DNA of 64,000 bases from Nocardia pseudobrasiliensis NBRC 108224. GTDB taxonomy: Bacteria; Actinomycetota; Actinomycetes; Mycobacteriales; Mycobacteriaceae. The notes beneath the pieces were generated by a model that saw only the letters and a list, made by a program, of their open reading frames with translations, had not been told where the DNA came from and made no database searches. A program made the translations under genes and the position numbers. Within the stretch, counting starts at the first letter, position 1; each line of letters starts with the position of its first letter. Below, one piece after another: positions 15,717-25,388 of this stretch. The stretch spans positions 62,001-126,000 of the forward strand of contig NZ_BDBS01000032.1 of assembly GCF_001613105.1 (NCBI RefSeq), written 5' to 3'.

Positions 15717-17476
15717 CCGCCCCTCGAGATATCGAGACCGACATCCTCATCATCGGCAGCGGACCCGCCGGCGGGGCGGCGGCGCTCGCCCTGGCCACAC
15801 TGGGCGTCGACCATCTGGTGCTGACCAAATACCGCTATACGGCCAATACCCCGCGCGCGCACATCACCAATCAGCGCACCATGGAGATCTTCCGCGACCT
15901 CGGCATCGAGGACGATGTGCTGGCCCGCGCCACCCCGCACGAGCTGATGGGTCAGACCGTGTTCTGCACCAGTCTCACCGGCGACGAACTCGGCCGGGTG
16001 CGGGCGTGGGGCACCCATCCGGCCCGCGAGGCCGATTACACCCTGGCCAGCCCCAGCAGTAATTGCGATATTCCGCAGAACTACCTGGAGCCCATCGTCA
16101 TTCAGCACGCGGCCTCGCGCGGCTCCCGAATCCGTTTCGACACCGAATATCTCGGCCTGACCCAGGACGACGACGGCGTCGAGGTGCGGGTGCGCGATCG
16201 GCTCGGCGGCAACGAATTCACCGTGCGGGCAAAGTATGTCATCGGCGCGGACGGCGGCCGCAGCGCCGTGGCCGCGGATATCGGGCTGCCGTTCGAGGGC
16301 GCGATGGATATCGCGGGCAGTATGAACATCGTCTTCCACGCCGACCTGTCGCATCTGGTCGAACATCGGCCCAGCGTGCTGTATTGGGTGCTGCGGCCGG
16401 GCGCGGATGTGGGTGGTATCGGCCTCGGACTGGTTCGCATGGTGCGGCCGTGGAACGAATGGCTCATCGTGTGGGGTTACGACATCAACGAACCGCCGCC
16501 CGATATCGACGACGAGGCGGCCACCCGGATCGCGCATCAGCTGATCGGCGACGACACCGTGCCGGTCACCATCCGCTCGACCTCGCTGTGGGGCAACAAT
16601 CGGATGTATGCCACGGCCTATCGCGCCGGGCGGGTGTTCTGCGCGGGCGATGCGGTGCACCGGCATCCGCCGTCCAACGGGCTGGGCTCCAATACCTCCA
16701 TCCAGGACTCCTACAACCTCGCGTGGAAACTCGCCTATGTGCTGAAAGGCGTTGCGGGCGAAGCACTGCTGGACACCTACAGCGCCGAGCGGATGCCGGT
16801 CGGGCGGCAGGTGGTGCTGCGGGCGAATCGGAGCATCGAGGAGTTCGGCGCGATCTTCGACGCCCTGGGCGTCGACGGCGGCAGCGATCCGGAGATCATG
16901 CGCGCGGCCATCGACGAGCGCCGCGACGATACCGAGGCCGGCGCCCGCAAACGCCGCGACCTGCGCGCCGCCCTCGAACTCAAGGATTACGAATTCAACG
17001 CCCACGGCGTGGAGCTCGGCCAGCGCTACCGCTCCGGGGCGGTACTCGGCGACGGCACCGACGAACCCGGCTATACCCGCGATCCGGAGCTGTATTACCA
17101 CCCGACCACCTATCCGGGCGCACGGCTGCCGCATGCGTGGCTGGGTACCGGAACCGGCCATCGGGTCAGCACGCACGATCTGTGCGGGCACGGCCGCTTC
17201 GCGGTGCTCACCGGCATCTCCGGGCAGGCGTGGGCGGAGGCGGCGGTGGCCGTCGCCGACAAGTTGGGCATCGAGATCGCGGCCCACATCATCGGACCGG
17301 GTCGCGAGCACACCGATCTCTACGACGACTGGGCGCGGGTGCGCGAGATCGAGGAGGACGGCTGCGTGCTGGTCCGTCCCGATATGCATGTGGCCTGGCG
17401 CTCGCACGGCCTGGTCGCCGAGCCGGCCCGGAAATTGCTGGAGGCGCTGAGCGCGGTGCTGTCGGTCGAGGTGTGA
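15713..17476 (+). CDS. FAD-dependent phenolic hydroxylase, TfdB/resorcinol-hydroxylase type
   Basis: 587 residues, starting in an ATGA overlap. Class A flavoprotein monooxygenase with GxGxxG (ILIIGSGPAGGAAALAL) at the N-terminus, the DG motif VIGADGGRSAVA near residue 180 and the second FAD motif GRVFCAGDAVHRHPPSNGLG near 305. A C-terminal thioredoxin-like extension ends the protein, as in 2,4-dichlorophenol and phenol hydroxylases. It would hydroxylate a phenol with NAD(P)H and O2. In this operon the likely product is hydroxyquinol, so resorcinol or a substituted resorcinol is the favoured substrate (inference). Confidence 0.9.
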   Translation: MTAPRDIETDILIIGSGPAGGAAALALATLGVDHLVLTKYRYTANTPRAHITNQRTMEIFRDLGIEDDVLARATPHELMGQTVFCTSLTGDELGRVRAWGTHPAREADYTLASPSSNCDIPQNYLEPIVIQHAASRGSRIRFDTEYLGLTQDDDGVEVRVRDRLGGNEFTVRAKYVIGADGGRSAVAADIGLPFEGAMDIAGSMNIVFHADLSHLVEHRPSVLYWVLRPGADVGGIGLGLVRMVRPWNEWLIVWGYDINEPPPDIDDEAATRIAHQLIGDDTVPVTIRSTSLWGNNRMYATAYRAGRVFCAGDAVHRHPPSNGLGSNTSIQDSYNLAWKLAYVLKGVAGEALLDTYSAERMPVGRQVVLRANRSIEEFGAIFDALGVDGGSDPEIMRAAIDERRDDTEAGARKRRDLRAALELKDYEFNAHGVELGQRYRSGAVLGDGTDEPGYTRDPELYYHPTTYPGARLPHAWLGTGTGHRVSTHDLCGHGRFAVLTGISGQAWAEAAVAVADKLGIEIAAHIIGPGREHTDLYDDWARVREIEEDGCVLVRPDMHVAWRSHGLVAEPARKLLEALSAVLSVEV

Positions 17477-17505
17477 CCGCGAGAGCCGCCGACTATGGTC
17501 GGGGC

Positions 17506-18603
17506 ATGGACGGCTTTCTGCTCGCACAGCCCGGCGGCGTGCTGCGGACCACGGGCGTCCGCGACACCTTCGATCAGCCGCGGGCCGCGGGCGCGGCGCT
17601 GCGGGCGGGGGCGGAGCTCGTGGTCGGCGCGCTGGCCTTCGATCCGCGCGATCCGGCCGCGCTGTGCGTACCGGAACACGCCGAGCACACCGCCGGAGCA
17701 TGGCGGCCGGCCGCGGTGCCGCCGCTGCCGTCGGTCCGGGTGATCGCCGAGATCCCCAGTCCCGCCGAACATATCGCGCGGGTGACCAAACTGGTCGAAC
17801 AGCTCTCGGATCCGGGGCAGCCGCTGCGCAAGGTGGTCGCCGCCCGATCGCTGCTGGCCGAGGCCGACGCCGAATTGGAACCGGATGTGGTGGCCGCGCA
17901 TCTGCTGATCCGCCATCCGCGGGCCAATATCTTCGCCGTGGATCTGACCCCGGCCGGGCGCACCGGCGCGACGCTGGTCGGCGCGACGCCGGAGGTGCTG
18001 GTGGCCCGGCACGGCGACATCGTCACCCTGCGTCCGCTGGCCGGATCCATGCCGCGCCATCCCGATCCCGAGATCGATGCGCGGCGTTCGCGAGAGCTGT
18101 TGGCCAGCGGTAAGAATCGCGCCGAACACGCCTTCGTCATCGACTGGATCCGCGAGCGCCTGGCCACGGTGTGCGCCGAACTGTCGGTCCCGCCCGAACC
18201 GGAGCTGACCGATACCGCCGATGTGTGGCATCTGGCCACCCCCATCCGCGGTCGCCTGCGCGATCCGGCGGTCACCGCACTGGATCTCGCGGTCCTGCTG
18301 CATCCCACCCCCGCGGTCTGCGGCACCCCGACCGATCTGGCCCTCGAGACCATCACCGAACTCGAGGAGGAGCGCGGCTTCTACGGCGGCGCGGTCGGCT
18401 GGTGCGACGCGCGCGGCGACGGCGAATGGATGGTCGCGATCCGCTGCGCCGAACTGTCCGCCGACGGGCGCACCCTGCGGGCCTTCGGCGGGGGCGGCAT
18501 CGTCGCGGCCTCGGATCCGCAGACCGAACTCGACGAGACGACCGCCAAGCTGCGCACCCTGCTGGGCGGGCTGCACTGCCCGGTGCCCGAGCGCATGTTG
18601 TAG
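17506..18603 (+). CDS. entC: Isochorismate synthase
   Basis: 365 residues from the ATG at 17506, 29 bases after the hydroxylase stop. Chorismate-utilising enzyme (ADC synthase family) with RKVVAARS, LVGATPEVLV, TLRPLAGSMPR, HPTPAVCGTPTDLA (the isochorismate synthase form) and ERGFYGGAVGW. It converts chorismate to isochorismate, which feeds menaquinone or salicylate-type siderophores. No siderophore or men genes are visible nearby. The tight spacing after the aromatic operon may make it co-transcribed, but its function is unrelated. Confidence 0.9.
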   Translation: MDGFLLAQPGGVLRTTGVRDTFDQPRAAGAALRAGAELVVGALAFDPRDPAALCVPEHAEHTAGAWRPAAVPPLPSVRVIAEIPSPAEHIARVTKLVEQLSDPGQPLRKVVAARSLLAEADAELEPDVVAAHLLIRHPRANIFAVDLTPAGRTGATLVGATPEVLVARHGDIVTLRPLAGSMPRHPDPEIDARRSRELLASGKNRAEHAFVIDWIRERLATVCAELSVPPEPELTDTADVWHLATPIRGRLRDPAVTALDLAVLLHPTPAVCGTPTDLALETITELEEERGFYGGAVGWCDARGDGEWMVAIRCAELSADGRTLRAFGGGGIVAASDPQTELDETTAKLRTLLGGLHCPVPERML

Positions 18604-18647
18604 GTTGGCTCGGAATACGACCCGTGTCGATGTATGGGAGTCCCGCG

Positions 18648-18818
18648 ATGAAGTTTGCCGTTCCTGGGGTAGCGAGCGCCGTCGCCGGGGCTGTGTTGGG
18701 CGCCGTCGCGGTGTTCGTGATCACGATAGCGGCGCAGCAGAATTCGCGGCCCGAGGTGGATCGCAGCGGCAACGCCTCGTCGTCGCTGCTCAACAACGTT
18801 GAGTACGGCGCTCGCTGA
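18648..18818 (+). CDS. DUF2613 small membrane protein upstream of aftD
   Basis: 56 residues, missed by most length cutoffs. It has one transmembrane or uncleaved signal segment (AVAGAVLGAVAVFVITIAAQ) and a short polar tail ending NNVEYGAR. Proteins of this family sit immediately before aftD in mycobacteria (Rv0236A). Here the last 20 bases overlap the aftD reading frame from its TTG start, so the two genes are translationally coupled. The likely role is as an accessory subunit or assembly partner of AftD (inference). Confidence 0.85.
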   Translation: MKFAVPGVASAVAGAVLGAVAVFVITIAAQQNSRPEVDRSGNASSSLLNNVEYGAR

Positions 18819-21800
18819 TCCGCCCGCACGCGCCGATCCCACCGCGCCCCTAGGCCGGCGCTGGCTCGTCGGGACGATCGGCGCGGCATTTCTGCTCACC
18901 TTTCTGCAGGCGCCCGGGCATACGGTTGCCGACACCAAATACGATCTGGCCCAGAACCCGCTGGGATTTCTCCAGCGTGCGGCCCATCTGTGGAGCAGTC
19001 AGGCGCCGATGGGCCAGGTGCAGAACCAGGCCTACGGCTACTTCTTTCCGCACGGCGCGTTCTTCTCCCTCGGACATGTTCTCGGCCTGCCCGCCTGGGT
19101 GACGCAGCGGATCTGGTGGGCGCTGCTGATCCTGGCCGGATTCTGGGGCATCGTCCGACTGTGTGAGGCGCTGGGCATCGGCTCGCGCGGCTCGCGGGTC
19201 GTGGCGGCCTTGGCGTTCGCGCTCTCGCCGCGCGTGCTGACCACACTCGGGTCGATCTCGTCGGAGACGCTGCCGATGATGCTCGCGCCCTGGGTGCTGC
19301 TGGCCCCGGCCGCGCTGGGCCGGATGCGATTGTGCAAGCGCGGGGCCGCCTCGCCCGCGGGCAGTGCGCTCGCGCTGGCGCTGATGGGCGCGGTGAACGC
19401 GGTGGCGACCGCGGCCGCGTTCCTGCCCGCGGCGCTGTGGTGGATCTCCTATCGGCCGAATCGCATGTGGTGGCGGTTCACCCGGGCGTGGATTCCGCTG
19501 CTGGTACTGGCCACCTTCTGGTGGGTGGTGCCGCTGCTGGTGCTGGGCAAGGTGAGCCCGCCGTTCCTGGACTACATCGAATCCTCCGGCGTGACCACGC
19601 AGTGGGCGTCGCTGGGCGAGGTGCTGCGCGGCACCGACAGTTGGACGCCGTTCGTCTCGCCCGAGCGGATCGCGGGCGCGGTCCTGGTCACCCAGCCCGC
19701 CGCGGTGCTGGCGACCGGATTGCTGGCCGCGGCCGGAATGGCCGGGCTGGCACTGCGATCGATGCCGTATCGGGGACGGTTCGCGCTGATCCTGATCGCC
19801 GGGCTGGTGGGAATCTGCGCGGGCTATGCCGGACAGCTGGGCGGGCCGTTCGCGGATTCGGTGCGGATCTTCCTGGATTCCGGCGGCGCGCCCCTGCGCA
19901 ATGTGCACAAACTCGAGCCGCTGATCCGGCTGCCGCTGGTGGTCGGGCTCGCCCATCTGCTGCGCCGGGTCCCGCTGCCCGCCTCGGTGCGGATGCCGGT
20001 GTGGCGCAGCGCCTTCGCCCATCCCGAACGCAACCCGATGGTGGCCGTGACCGCGCTGATCCTGGCCGCGCTCACCCTGTCCACCTCGCTGGCCTGGACC
20101 AATCGCTTGGCCCCGCGCGGCGCGTACGACCATGTGCCCGGCTACTGGCAGCAGACCGCGGACTGGTTGGCGCACAATGCCGCCGACACCCGCGCGCTGG
20201 TCGTGCCCGGCGCACCCTTCGGCAGTCAGATCTGGGGACTGACCCGCGACGAACCGCTGCAGGCCCTGGCCACGACGCCGTGGGCGGTGCGCGACGCCGT
20301 CCCGCTCACCCCGCCCGGCGCGATCCGGGCCATGGATTCGGTGCAGCGGCTCATCGCCGATGGACGGCCCTCGACCGCGCTGGCCCCGACATTGATCGAT
20401 CAGGGCATCGGAATTCTGGTGCTGCGCAATGATCTCGACCCGGACACCTCGCGCTCGACGCGGCCCATGCTCGCCCATCAGACCGTCGCGGGCTCGCCCG
20501 GATTGAGCAGGGTCGCCGAATTCGGCAACGAGATCGAAGTGGGTCACGGCGACGGACTGGTCACCGACGGCGATCTGCGCCCGGCCTATCCGGCGATCGA
20601 GATCTACCGCGTCACCGCGCCCCGGCCGGGCACACCGGCCGAGGTCCGCGGGGGTTCGGGCGCGCCCGATGCCTTCCCGGGCGCGTATACGACTCCGCTG
20701 AATTCGGTGCCGGTGGTGCGCGGCGGACCCGAGGTATTGGAACGGCTGCGACGCGACAACCCGAACAGGCCCGCGCTGCTGGCCGCCGACGCCGGGCGGG
20801 CCGGATTATCGGGCGAATCGGTGACGGTGACCGATACCCCGATGGACCGGGAGACCGATTTCGGCAAGGTGGACAATCACAATTCGGCCCTGCGTGCGCC
20901 GACCGACGCGCGACGCACCCACAATCTCGTACCCGACTACGCGGTACCGGGCGAGCGATCGGTGGAGGGCGAATGGTCGGGTGCGGTGGTGACCGCGTCC
21001 AGTTCGGCCGCCGACGCCACCCAGCTCGGCGGTTCGGCGCCGGGCAGTTCCACCGCGGCCATGGTGGACGGCGATCCCTCCACCGCCTGGCTGAGCAACA
21101 GCGCCGAAAGCGCCGTGGGCCAATGGGTTCGGCTCCAACTCGAGCGGCCGGTGCGCACCGGCGTACTGCATGTCACCACCAGTCCGGCCGCGATCGGAGA
21201 TCCGGTGAAATGGCTCGAGGTGCGCACCGCCAATGGCACGGTCGCCGCGCGCATCTCCGAACCCGGTGCGCCGGTGTCGATTTCGCTGCCGCCCGGGCGT
21301 ACCGACTGGCTCACCGTCACCGCCACCCGCACCGAGAACGGCACGGGCGGCGGGCAGTTCGGCATCAGCGAACTCTCGCTCGAGGACTATGCCGACCGCG
21401 AGGCCCCGGTATCGGTGGATATCCGCCACCGCACGGTACTGCCGCCGATCGCCGCGGGCACTCCGGTGCGCGGCTGGGATCTGGGACAGGAGTTCCCCGG
21501 GCGCAGTGGCTGTTTCGACTCCGAGGACCGGGTGCGCTGCAGTAAGGGTCTGGGACTTCCGCCCGAGGAGCCCGGTTCGTTCGAGCGCACGCTGCAGGTG
21601 CCCGAGCCGATGGCGGTCCAGCCACGACTGACCGTTCGCACCCGACAGGGCCCGGCGCTCGAGACGCTGCTCACCGATCACGACCGGCCGATCGCCCGGG
21701 GCAAGGCCGATGTCGGCGATCTGCGCGGTTCGGCCTTCGCGGCCACCGACGGCGACGATCGCACCAGTTGGATCGCGCCGGAGGATATGGTGCGAAATCC

Positions 21801-23049
21801 GGCCGGGCCCAAGCCGACTCTCACCATCGAGCTGCCGCGTCCGGAACTGGTGACCGGTGTGGAGGTGACCCCATCACGGGGCGCGCTGCCCGCCCGGCCC
21901 ACCTCGGTCGCGGTGAATCTCGGCGACGGACCGCAGGTACACGAGATCGATCCCGACGCCGAACCTGGCACACCGGCGCGCCTGGAGTTGCAGCCGCGGG
22001 TCACCGATCGCATCGAGCTCAGTATCAACAGCTGGAAGACCGTATTGGACCGCACCGCACTGGGTTTCACCCTGGCGCAGCCGCCGGGCCTTGCGGAGAT
22101 CACGGTGCTCGGTCCGGACTATCCGCCGCCCGCGCCGCTGGATCGACCGGTGACAGTCGACTGCGCGCACGGGCCAACACTGGCCGTGGCCGGTCGGATC
22201 GTGCACACCTCGATCACCGCGACGGCCGACCAATTGCGCTCCGGCGCACCGGTTCCCGCCCGGATCTGCGAGGAGGACGCGGACGCGGTGAGCCTTCCCG
22301 CGGGGCGGGTCGACGTCACTGCCACTCCCACCGAACTGTTCTCCGTCGACGAACTGCGTCTCGACCGTACCGACGCCGCGCCGCAAGCGATTTCGGCACC
22401 GCCGGGCACCCGCCTGCTGGTACTGCCGCTGAGCACCAATGTCGGTTGGCGCGCCCACACCGCCGACGGGCGCACCCTGGCCCCGATCGTGGTCGACGGC
22501 TGGGAGCAGGGCTGGCTCCTGCCCGCCGACGCCCACGGTCCGGTCACCGTCGAATTCCCGATCGATCGCTGGTACCGGCTGGCCATCTTCGGCGGACTGC
22601 TGCTGCTACTGCCCCTGATCGCTCTGGCCGTGCCCTGGCGGCGGCGCGCCGAAGTGCCGGTGCGACAACCCGATTCGCCGCCTGATCCCTGGCATGCCCG
22701 AATCGCGGGAATGGCCGGGCTGACCGCGGCCGCGCTGCTCATCTCCGGTCCGGTCGGGGCCGGGCTGGCCGTCGCGGGATTGCTCGCGAATCAGTTCCTG
22801 CCGCGGGTGATGCCCAGGGTGCTGGTGCTGCTCGCCGGGCTCGGTTCCGCCGTGGCGGCCGCGGCCCTGTCCACCGGACCGTGGCGTTCGCCGGACGGGT
22901 ATATGGGCGGTTCGCTGTGGGTGCAGTTCCCGGCGCTGGTCGCGGTCGTCGCCGTGGGACTCGCGGCGCTCAGCCGAGACGACGCCGAACCCAGTGCCGC
23001 ACCGGCTCCTCCACGAGCGCGTAACTGGCTGCGGCGAGCGGGACGGTGA
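18799..23049 (+). CDS. aftD: Alpha-(1->3)-arabinofuranosyltransferase AftD
   Basis: 1416 residues, close to the 1400 of M. tuberculosis AftD. TTG start at 18799 inside the end of the DUF2613 gene; no better start follows. The N-terminal third is a GT-C glycosyltransferase with many membrane segments; the first outer loop carries acidic DTKYDL, the usual place of GT-C catalytic acids. Highly conserved stretches include FALSPRVLTTLGSISSETLP and ESSGVTTQWASL. The long periplasmic part (about residues 500-1270) has carbohydrate-binding-like modules (for example AMVDGDPSTAWLSN), and membrane helices close the C-terminus. It adds arabinofuranose branches to arabinogalactan and lipoarabinomannan. 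The 3' end overlaps the convergent acyltransferase gene by 80 bases. Confidence 0.95.
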   Translation: MSTALADPPARADPTAPLGRRWLVGTIGAAFLLTFLQAPGHTVADTKYDLAQNPLGFLQRAAHLWSSQAPMGQVQNQAYGYFFPHGAFFSLGHVLGLPAWVTQRIWWALLILAGFWGIVRLCEALGIGSRGSRVVAALAFALSPRVLTTLGSISSETLPMMLAPWVLLAPAALGRMRLCKRGAASPAGSALALALMGAVNAVATAAAFLPAALWWISYRPNRMWWRFTRAWIPLLVLATFWWVVPLLVLGKVSPPFLDYIESSGVTTQWASLGEVLRGTDSWTPFVSPERIAGAVLVTQPAAVLATGLLAAAGMAGLALRSMPYRGRFALILIAGLVGICAGYAGQLGGPFADSVRIFLDSGGAPLRNVHKLEPLIRLPLVVGLAHLLRRVPLPASVRMPVWRSAFAHPERNPMVAVTALILAALTLSTSLAWTNRLAPRGAYDHVPGYWQQTADWLAHNAADTRALVVPGAPFGSQIWGLTRDEPLQALATTPWAVRDAVPLTPPGAIRAMDSVQRLIADGRPSTALAPTLIDQGIGILVLRNDLDPDTSRSTRPMLAHQTVAGSPGLSRVAEFGNEIEVGHGDGLVTDGDLRPAYPAIEIYRVTAPRPGTPAEVRGGSGAPDAFPGAYTTPLNSVPVVRGGPEVLERLRRDNPNRPALLAADAGRAGLSGESVTVTDTPMDRETDFGKVDNHNSALRAPTDARRTHNLVPDYAVPGERSVEGEWSGAVVTASSSAADATQLGGSAPGSSTAAMVDGDPSTAWLSNSAESAVGQWVRLQLERPVRTGVLHVTTSPAAIGDPVKWLEVRTANGTVAARISEPGAPVSISLPPGRTDWLTVTATRTENGTGGGQFGISELSLEDYADREAPVSVDIRHRTVLPPIAAGTPVRGWDLGQEFPGRSGCFDSEDRVRCSKGLGLPPEEPGSFERTLQVPEPMAVQPRLTVRTRQGPALETLLTDHDRPIARGKADVGDLRGSAFAATDGDDRTSWIAPEDMVRNPAGPKPTLTIELPRPELVTGVEVTPSRGALPARPTSVAVNLGDGPQVHEIDPDAEPGTPARLELQPRVTDRIELSINSWKTVLDRTALGFTLAQPPGLAEITVLGPDYPPPAPLDRPVTVDCAHGPTLAVAGRIVHTSITATADQLRSGAPVPARICEEDADAVSLPAGRVDVTATPTELFSVDELRLDRTDAAPQAISAPPGTRLLVLPLSTNVGWRAHTADGRTLAPIVVDGWEQGWLLPADAHGPVTVEFPIDRWYRLAIFGGLLLLLPLIALAVPWRRRAEVPVRQPDSPPDPWHARIAGMAGLTAAALLISGPVGAGLAVAGLLANQFLPRVMPRVLVLLAGLGSAVAAAALSTGPWRSPDGYMGGSLWVQFPALVAVVAVGLAALSRDDAEPSAAPAPPRARNWLRRAGR

Positions 23050-24097
23050 AGGCGATCGTCAACAGCAGCACATGGACGAAATGTCCACTGAACGGGATGA
23101 TTCCGAAGACCGGGAACACCATCCACAGCACCGCCAGATGCCAGATGAAGATGCCGTAGGACCAGCGACCCAGCGTCGCGGCGATCCGGCTCTCCAACAG
23201 GCGATGCCGTCCGTCGCCGAGCACCAGCGGCGCGAGCAGTCCGAAACCGATGAGCGCGCCCAGGCCCATTTTCAGCACATACTGCCAGGGCGCGCCGCGG
23301 ACCAGCCCCGCCGGACCGGCCAGATCGGTTGCCGACAATCCGAAGGCGACCGCGGCGAGAATCCACATGGCCCAACGGTTTCCGGCGATGCGCCGCCAGC
23401 GCGGCGACTCGTCCTCCACCAGTTCGGCCAGCAGCATGCCCGCGGCGAACCACGGCAGATACCCCGGCAGCCAGTTGTCGGCGTGTATGGCGTCCGGGGT
23501 GGGTACGGGCAGCAGATTCCAGCCCAGGCTGAATACGCCCAGCGCCACCACGCTCGCGATCCGCCAGCGCGGCCGATGTATCCACATCAGTGCACAGGCG
23601 AGTGCGGGCAGCGCCAGATAGAAGGCCACCTCCACCGACAGACTCCACATCTGGGTGAGCCCGTCGGTCAGCGTCAGCGGCACGAATACCTGCAGCAGCG
23701 TCAGATTCGCCAGCCACACCCGCCGCCCGGCCGAATGCGCCGCCGAGGGAAGCAGTATCAGCACCGCGCACACCACCACCCAGTACGCGGGCAGAATGCG
23801 CGCGGCGCGATGCAGTAGATAACGCCGGGCGGGCGGGGCCGAACCGTGTCCGCGCGCGGCCGCCGCGTGCGGCCGCCACAGCAGGAATCCGGACAGGCCG
23901 AAGAAGACGGCCACGGCCATATCGAATCGTCCCCACACCCGGCCCAGCACCGGGACGCCGGACGCGCCGGTTTGAAAGGCCACGTGGGTGAGCACCACAC
24001 CGAGCGCGGCCAGCGCGCGCATCCCCTCCAGCGCGGGGACGAACGCGCGCGACGGCACCCGCGCGGGTGCGATCTGCTCGGTCACGGTGGTGGTCAT
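22970..24097 (-). CDS. Membrane acyltransferase family 3 (OafA-like), Rv0228-like
   Basis: 375 residues with about ten transmembrane helices. The acyltransferase-3 signatures are present: FVPALEGMRALAALGVVLTH (catalytic His at its end), VAVFFGLSGFLLWRP, and the MWSLSVEVAFYL block. These enzymes move acetyl, succinyl or other acyl groups onto surface glycans. Its position between aftD and the DUF3068 gene matches Rv0228, and it may decorate arabinogalactan, LAM or another envelope glycan. Its 3' end overlaps aftD by 80 bases in convergent orientation. It diverges from the DUF3068 gene. Confidence 0.88.
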   Translation of the reverse strand: MTTTVTEQIAPARVPSRAFVPALEGMRALAALGVVLTHVAFQTGASGVPVLGRVWGRFDMAVAVFFGLSGFLLWRPHAAAARGHGSAPPARRYLLHRAARILPAYWVVVCAVLILLPSAAHSAGRRVWLANLTLLQVFVPLTLTDGLTQMWSLSVEVAFYLALPALACALMWIHRPRWRIASVVALGVFSLGWNLLPVPTPDAIHADNWLPGYLPWFAAGMLLAELVEDESPRWRRIAGNRWAMWILAAVAFGLSATDLAGPAGLVRGAPWQYVLKMGLGALIGFGLLAPLVLGDGRHRLLESRIAATLGRWSYGIFIWHLAVLWMVFPVFGIIPFSGHFVHVLLLTIAFTVPLAAASYALVEEPVRHWVRRRLG

Positions 24098-24269
24098 CGC
24101 GGTCCAGTGTGCCGGGTGCCGCGGTGTCGCGAATTACCGACCGGTTTGCCGAAGTTTCGGGCCTCAGCTCGGCATGGTCAGGTGCACGACTGTTAGTGTC
24201 GGGGCTCACGAACGCCGTGTGGTACGGAGTTCGAACCGGAACGGCCTGTTCGACGACGAGGAGAGTTGC

Positions 24270-25388
24270 ATGGCACTCGGTGCCGGTACCAAGAGGACGG
24301 TTGCCTGCGTGCTCGTAGGGCTCGGCACGCTGCTGATCGTCGCGGCAGTGTTGACACCCACGTATGCGGTGAGTCAGCTGGCCAAGACTCCCCTCGATCT
24401 CGAGATCACCACGATCGCGACCAATAATCCGAACGCGCCGAGTGAGGTGCTGGATTCCAAGTCGCTGACCTCGGGAACCGGTCCGGCCAAGGTCGATCAG
24501 AACGTGTCGCTGATCTCGCAGCGCTTCCTTACGGTCGAGGATCCGTCCAACAAGACCGAGATGACCGTGCAGGCCGGTTCGACCCTGCGGCGCATCGATA
24601 AGCAGGGCGACACCGGCCTGCTCACCGCGACCATCGACCGGGTCACCATCGACCGCAAGACCGGTCAGCCGGTCGACACCGATCCGAACGGATCCATCGC
24701 GGCCGCGGTGAACAGCAAGGGTGAGAGCGTCGCGGATCCGGTGCAGCACACGGGCCTGCAGTACCGGTTCCCGATCGGGACCGAGAAGAAGGACTACCCG
24801 TACTTCGACATCAACGCGCGCAAGTCCTTCGATATGAAGTTCGTCGAGGAGACCGAGATCAACGATCTGAAGGTCTACCACTTCCAGCAGCAGGTCCCCC
24901 CGACCGATCTGGCCAAGGTCGTGAACGCGCCGACCAACAAGCTCACCTTCCCCGCCGCCAAATGGGGCGTCGAAGGTGAGGGCGATGTGACGATGGATCG
25001 CTTCTACACCGATATTCGCGATGTGTGGGTCGAGCCGGATACCGGCACGGTCATCAAGGGCGCGGAGCAGATTCATCTGTACTACGCGCGCGAGGCCGCC
25101 AAGCCCGAGGTGACCGCGCTGAAGTCGAACCTGGTCTTCGACCCGAAGACGGTCGACTCGCAGATCGCCGAGGCCAAGAAGTACACCGACGAGCTGTCGC
25201 TCTACAGCCGGATCCTGCCGATGGTGCTGGGCGTCATCGGCGCCGTCGCGCTGATCGTGGGTCTGGTGCTGGGCCTGTTCGGCGGGGGCGAGGACAAGCC
25301 GGGCCGGGTGGTGCGCAAGCGGACCCCCGCCGACGCGGGCGCCGACGATCAGCCCACTCAGCAGATCAATCTGGGCAAGCGGCCCTAG
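24270..25388 (+). CDS. DUF3068 membrane-anchored protein, Rv0227c-like
   Basis: 372 residues from the ATG at 24270 with GAGGAGAG before it. One N-terminal membrane segment (VLVGLGTLLIVAAVLTPTYA), a large extracytoplasmic domain of about 290 residues, a second membrane segment near residue 320 (ILPMVLGVIGAVALIVGLVL) and a short cytoplasmic Arg/Lys-rich tail. Some databases label DUF3068 as porin PorA family, but nothing in the sequence shows a pore. Gene position matches Rv0227c. Its stop lies in a CTAG shared with the convergent flippase stop, and a strong terminator follows. Confidence 0.88.
   Translation: MALGAGTKRTVACVLVGLGTLLIVAAVLTPTYAVSQLAKTPLDLEITTIATNNPNAPSEVLDSKSLTSGTGPAKVDQNVSLISQRFLTVEDPSNKTEMTVQAGSTLRRIDKQGDTGLLTATIDRVTIDRKTGQPVDTDPNGSIAAAVNSKGESVADPVQHTGLQYRFPIGTEKKDYPYFDINARKSFDMKFVEETEINDLKVYHFQQQVPPTDLAKVVNAPTNKLTFPAAKWGVEGEGDVTMDRFYTDIRDVWVEPDTGTVIKGAEQIHLYYAREAAKPEVTALKSNLVFDPKTVDSQIAEAKKYTDELSLYSRILPMVLGVIGAVALIVGLVLGLFGGGEDKPGRVVRKRTPADAGADDQPTQQINLGKRP

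Noticed and set aside
16063..18603. 846-codon frame extending isochorismate synthase upstream
   Set aside because: The first 480 codons are an out-of-frame shadow of the flavin hydroxylase; the real start is the ATG at 17506.
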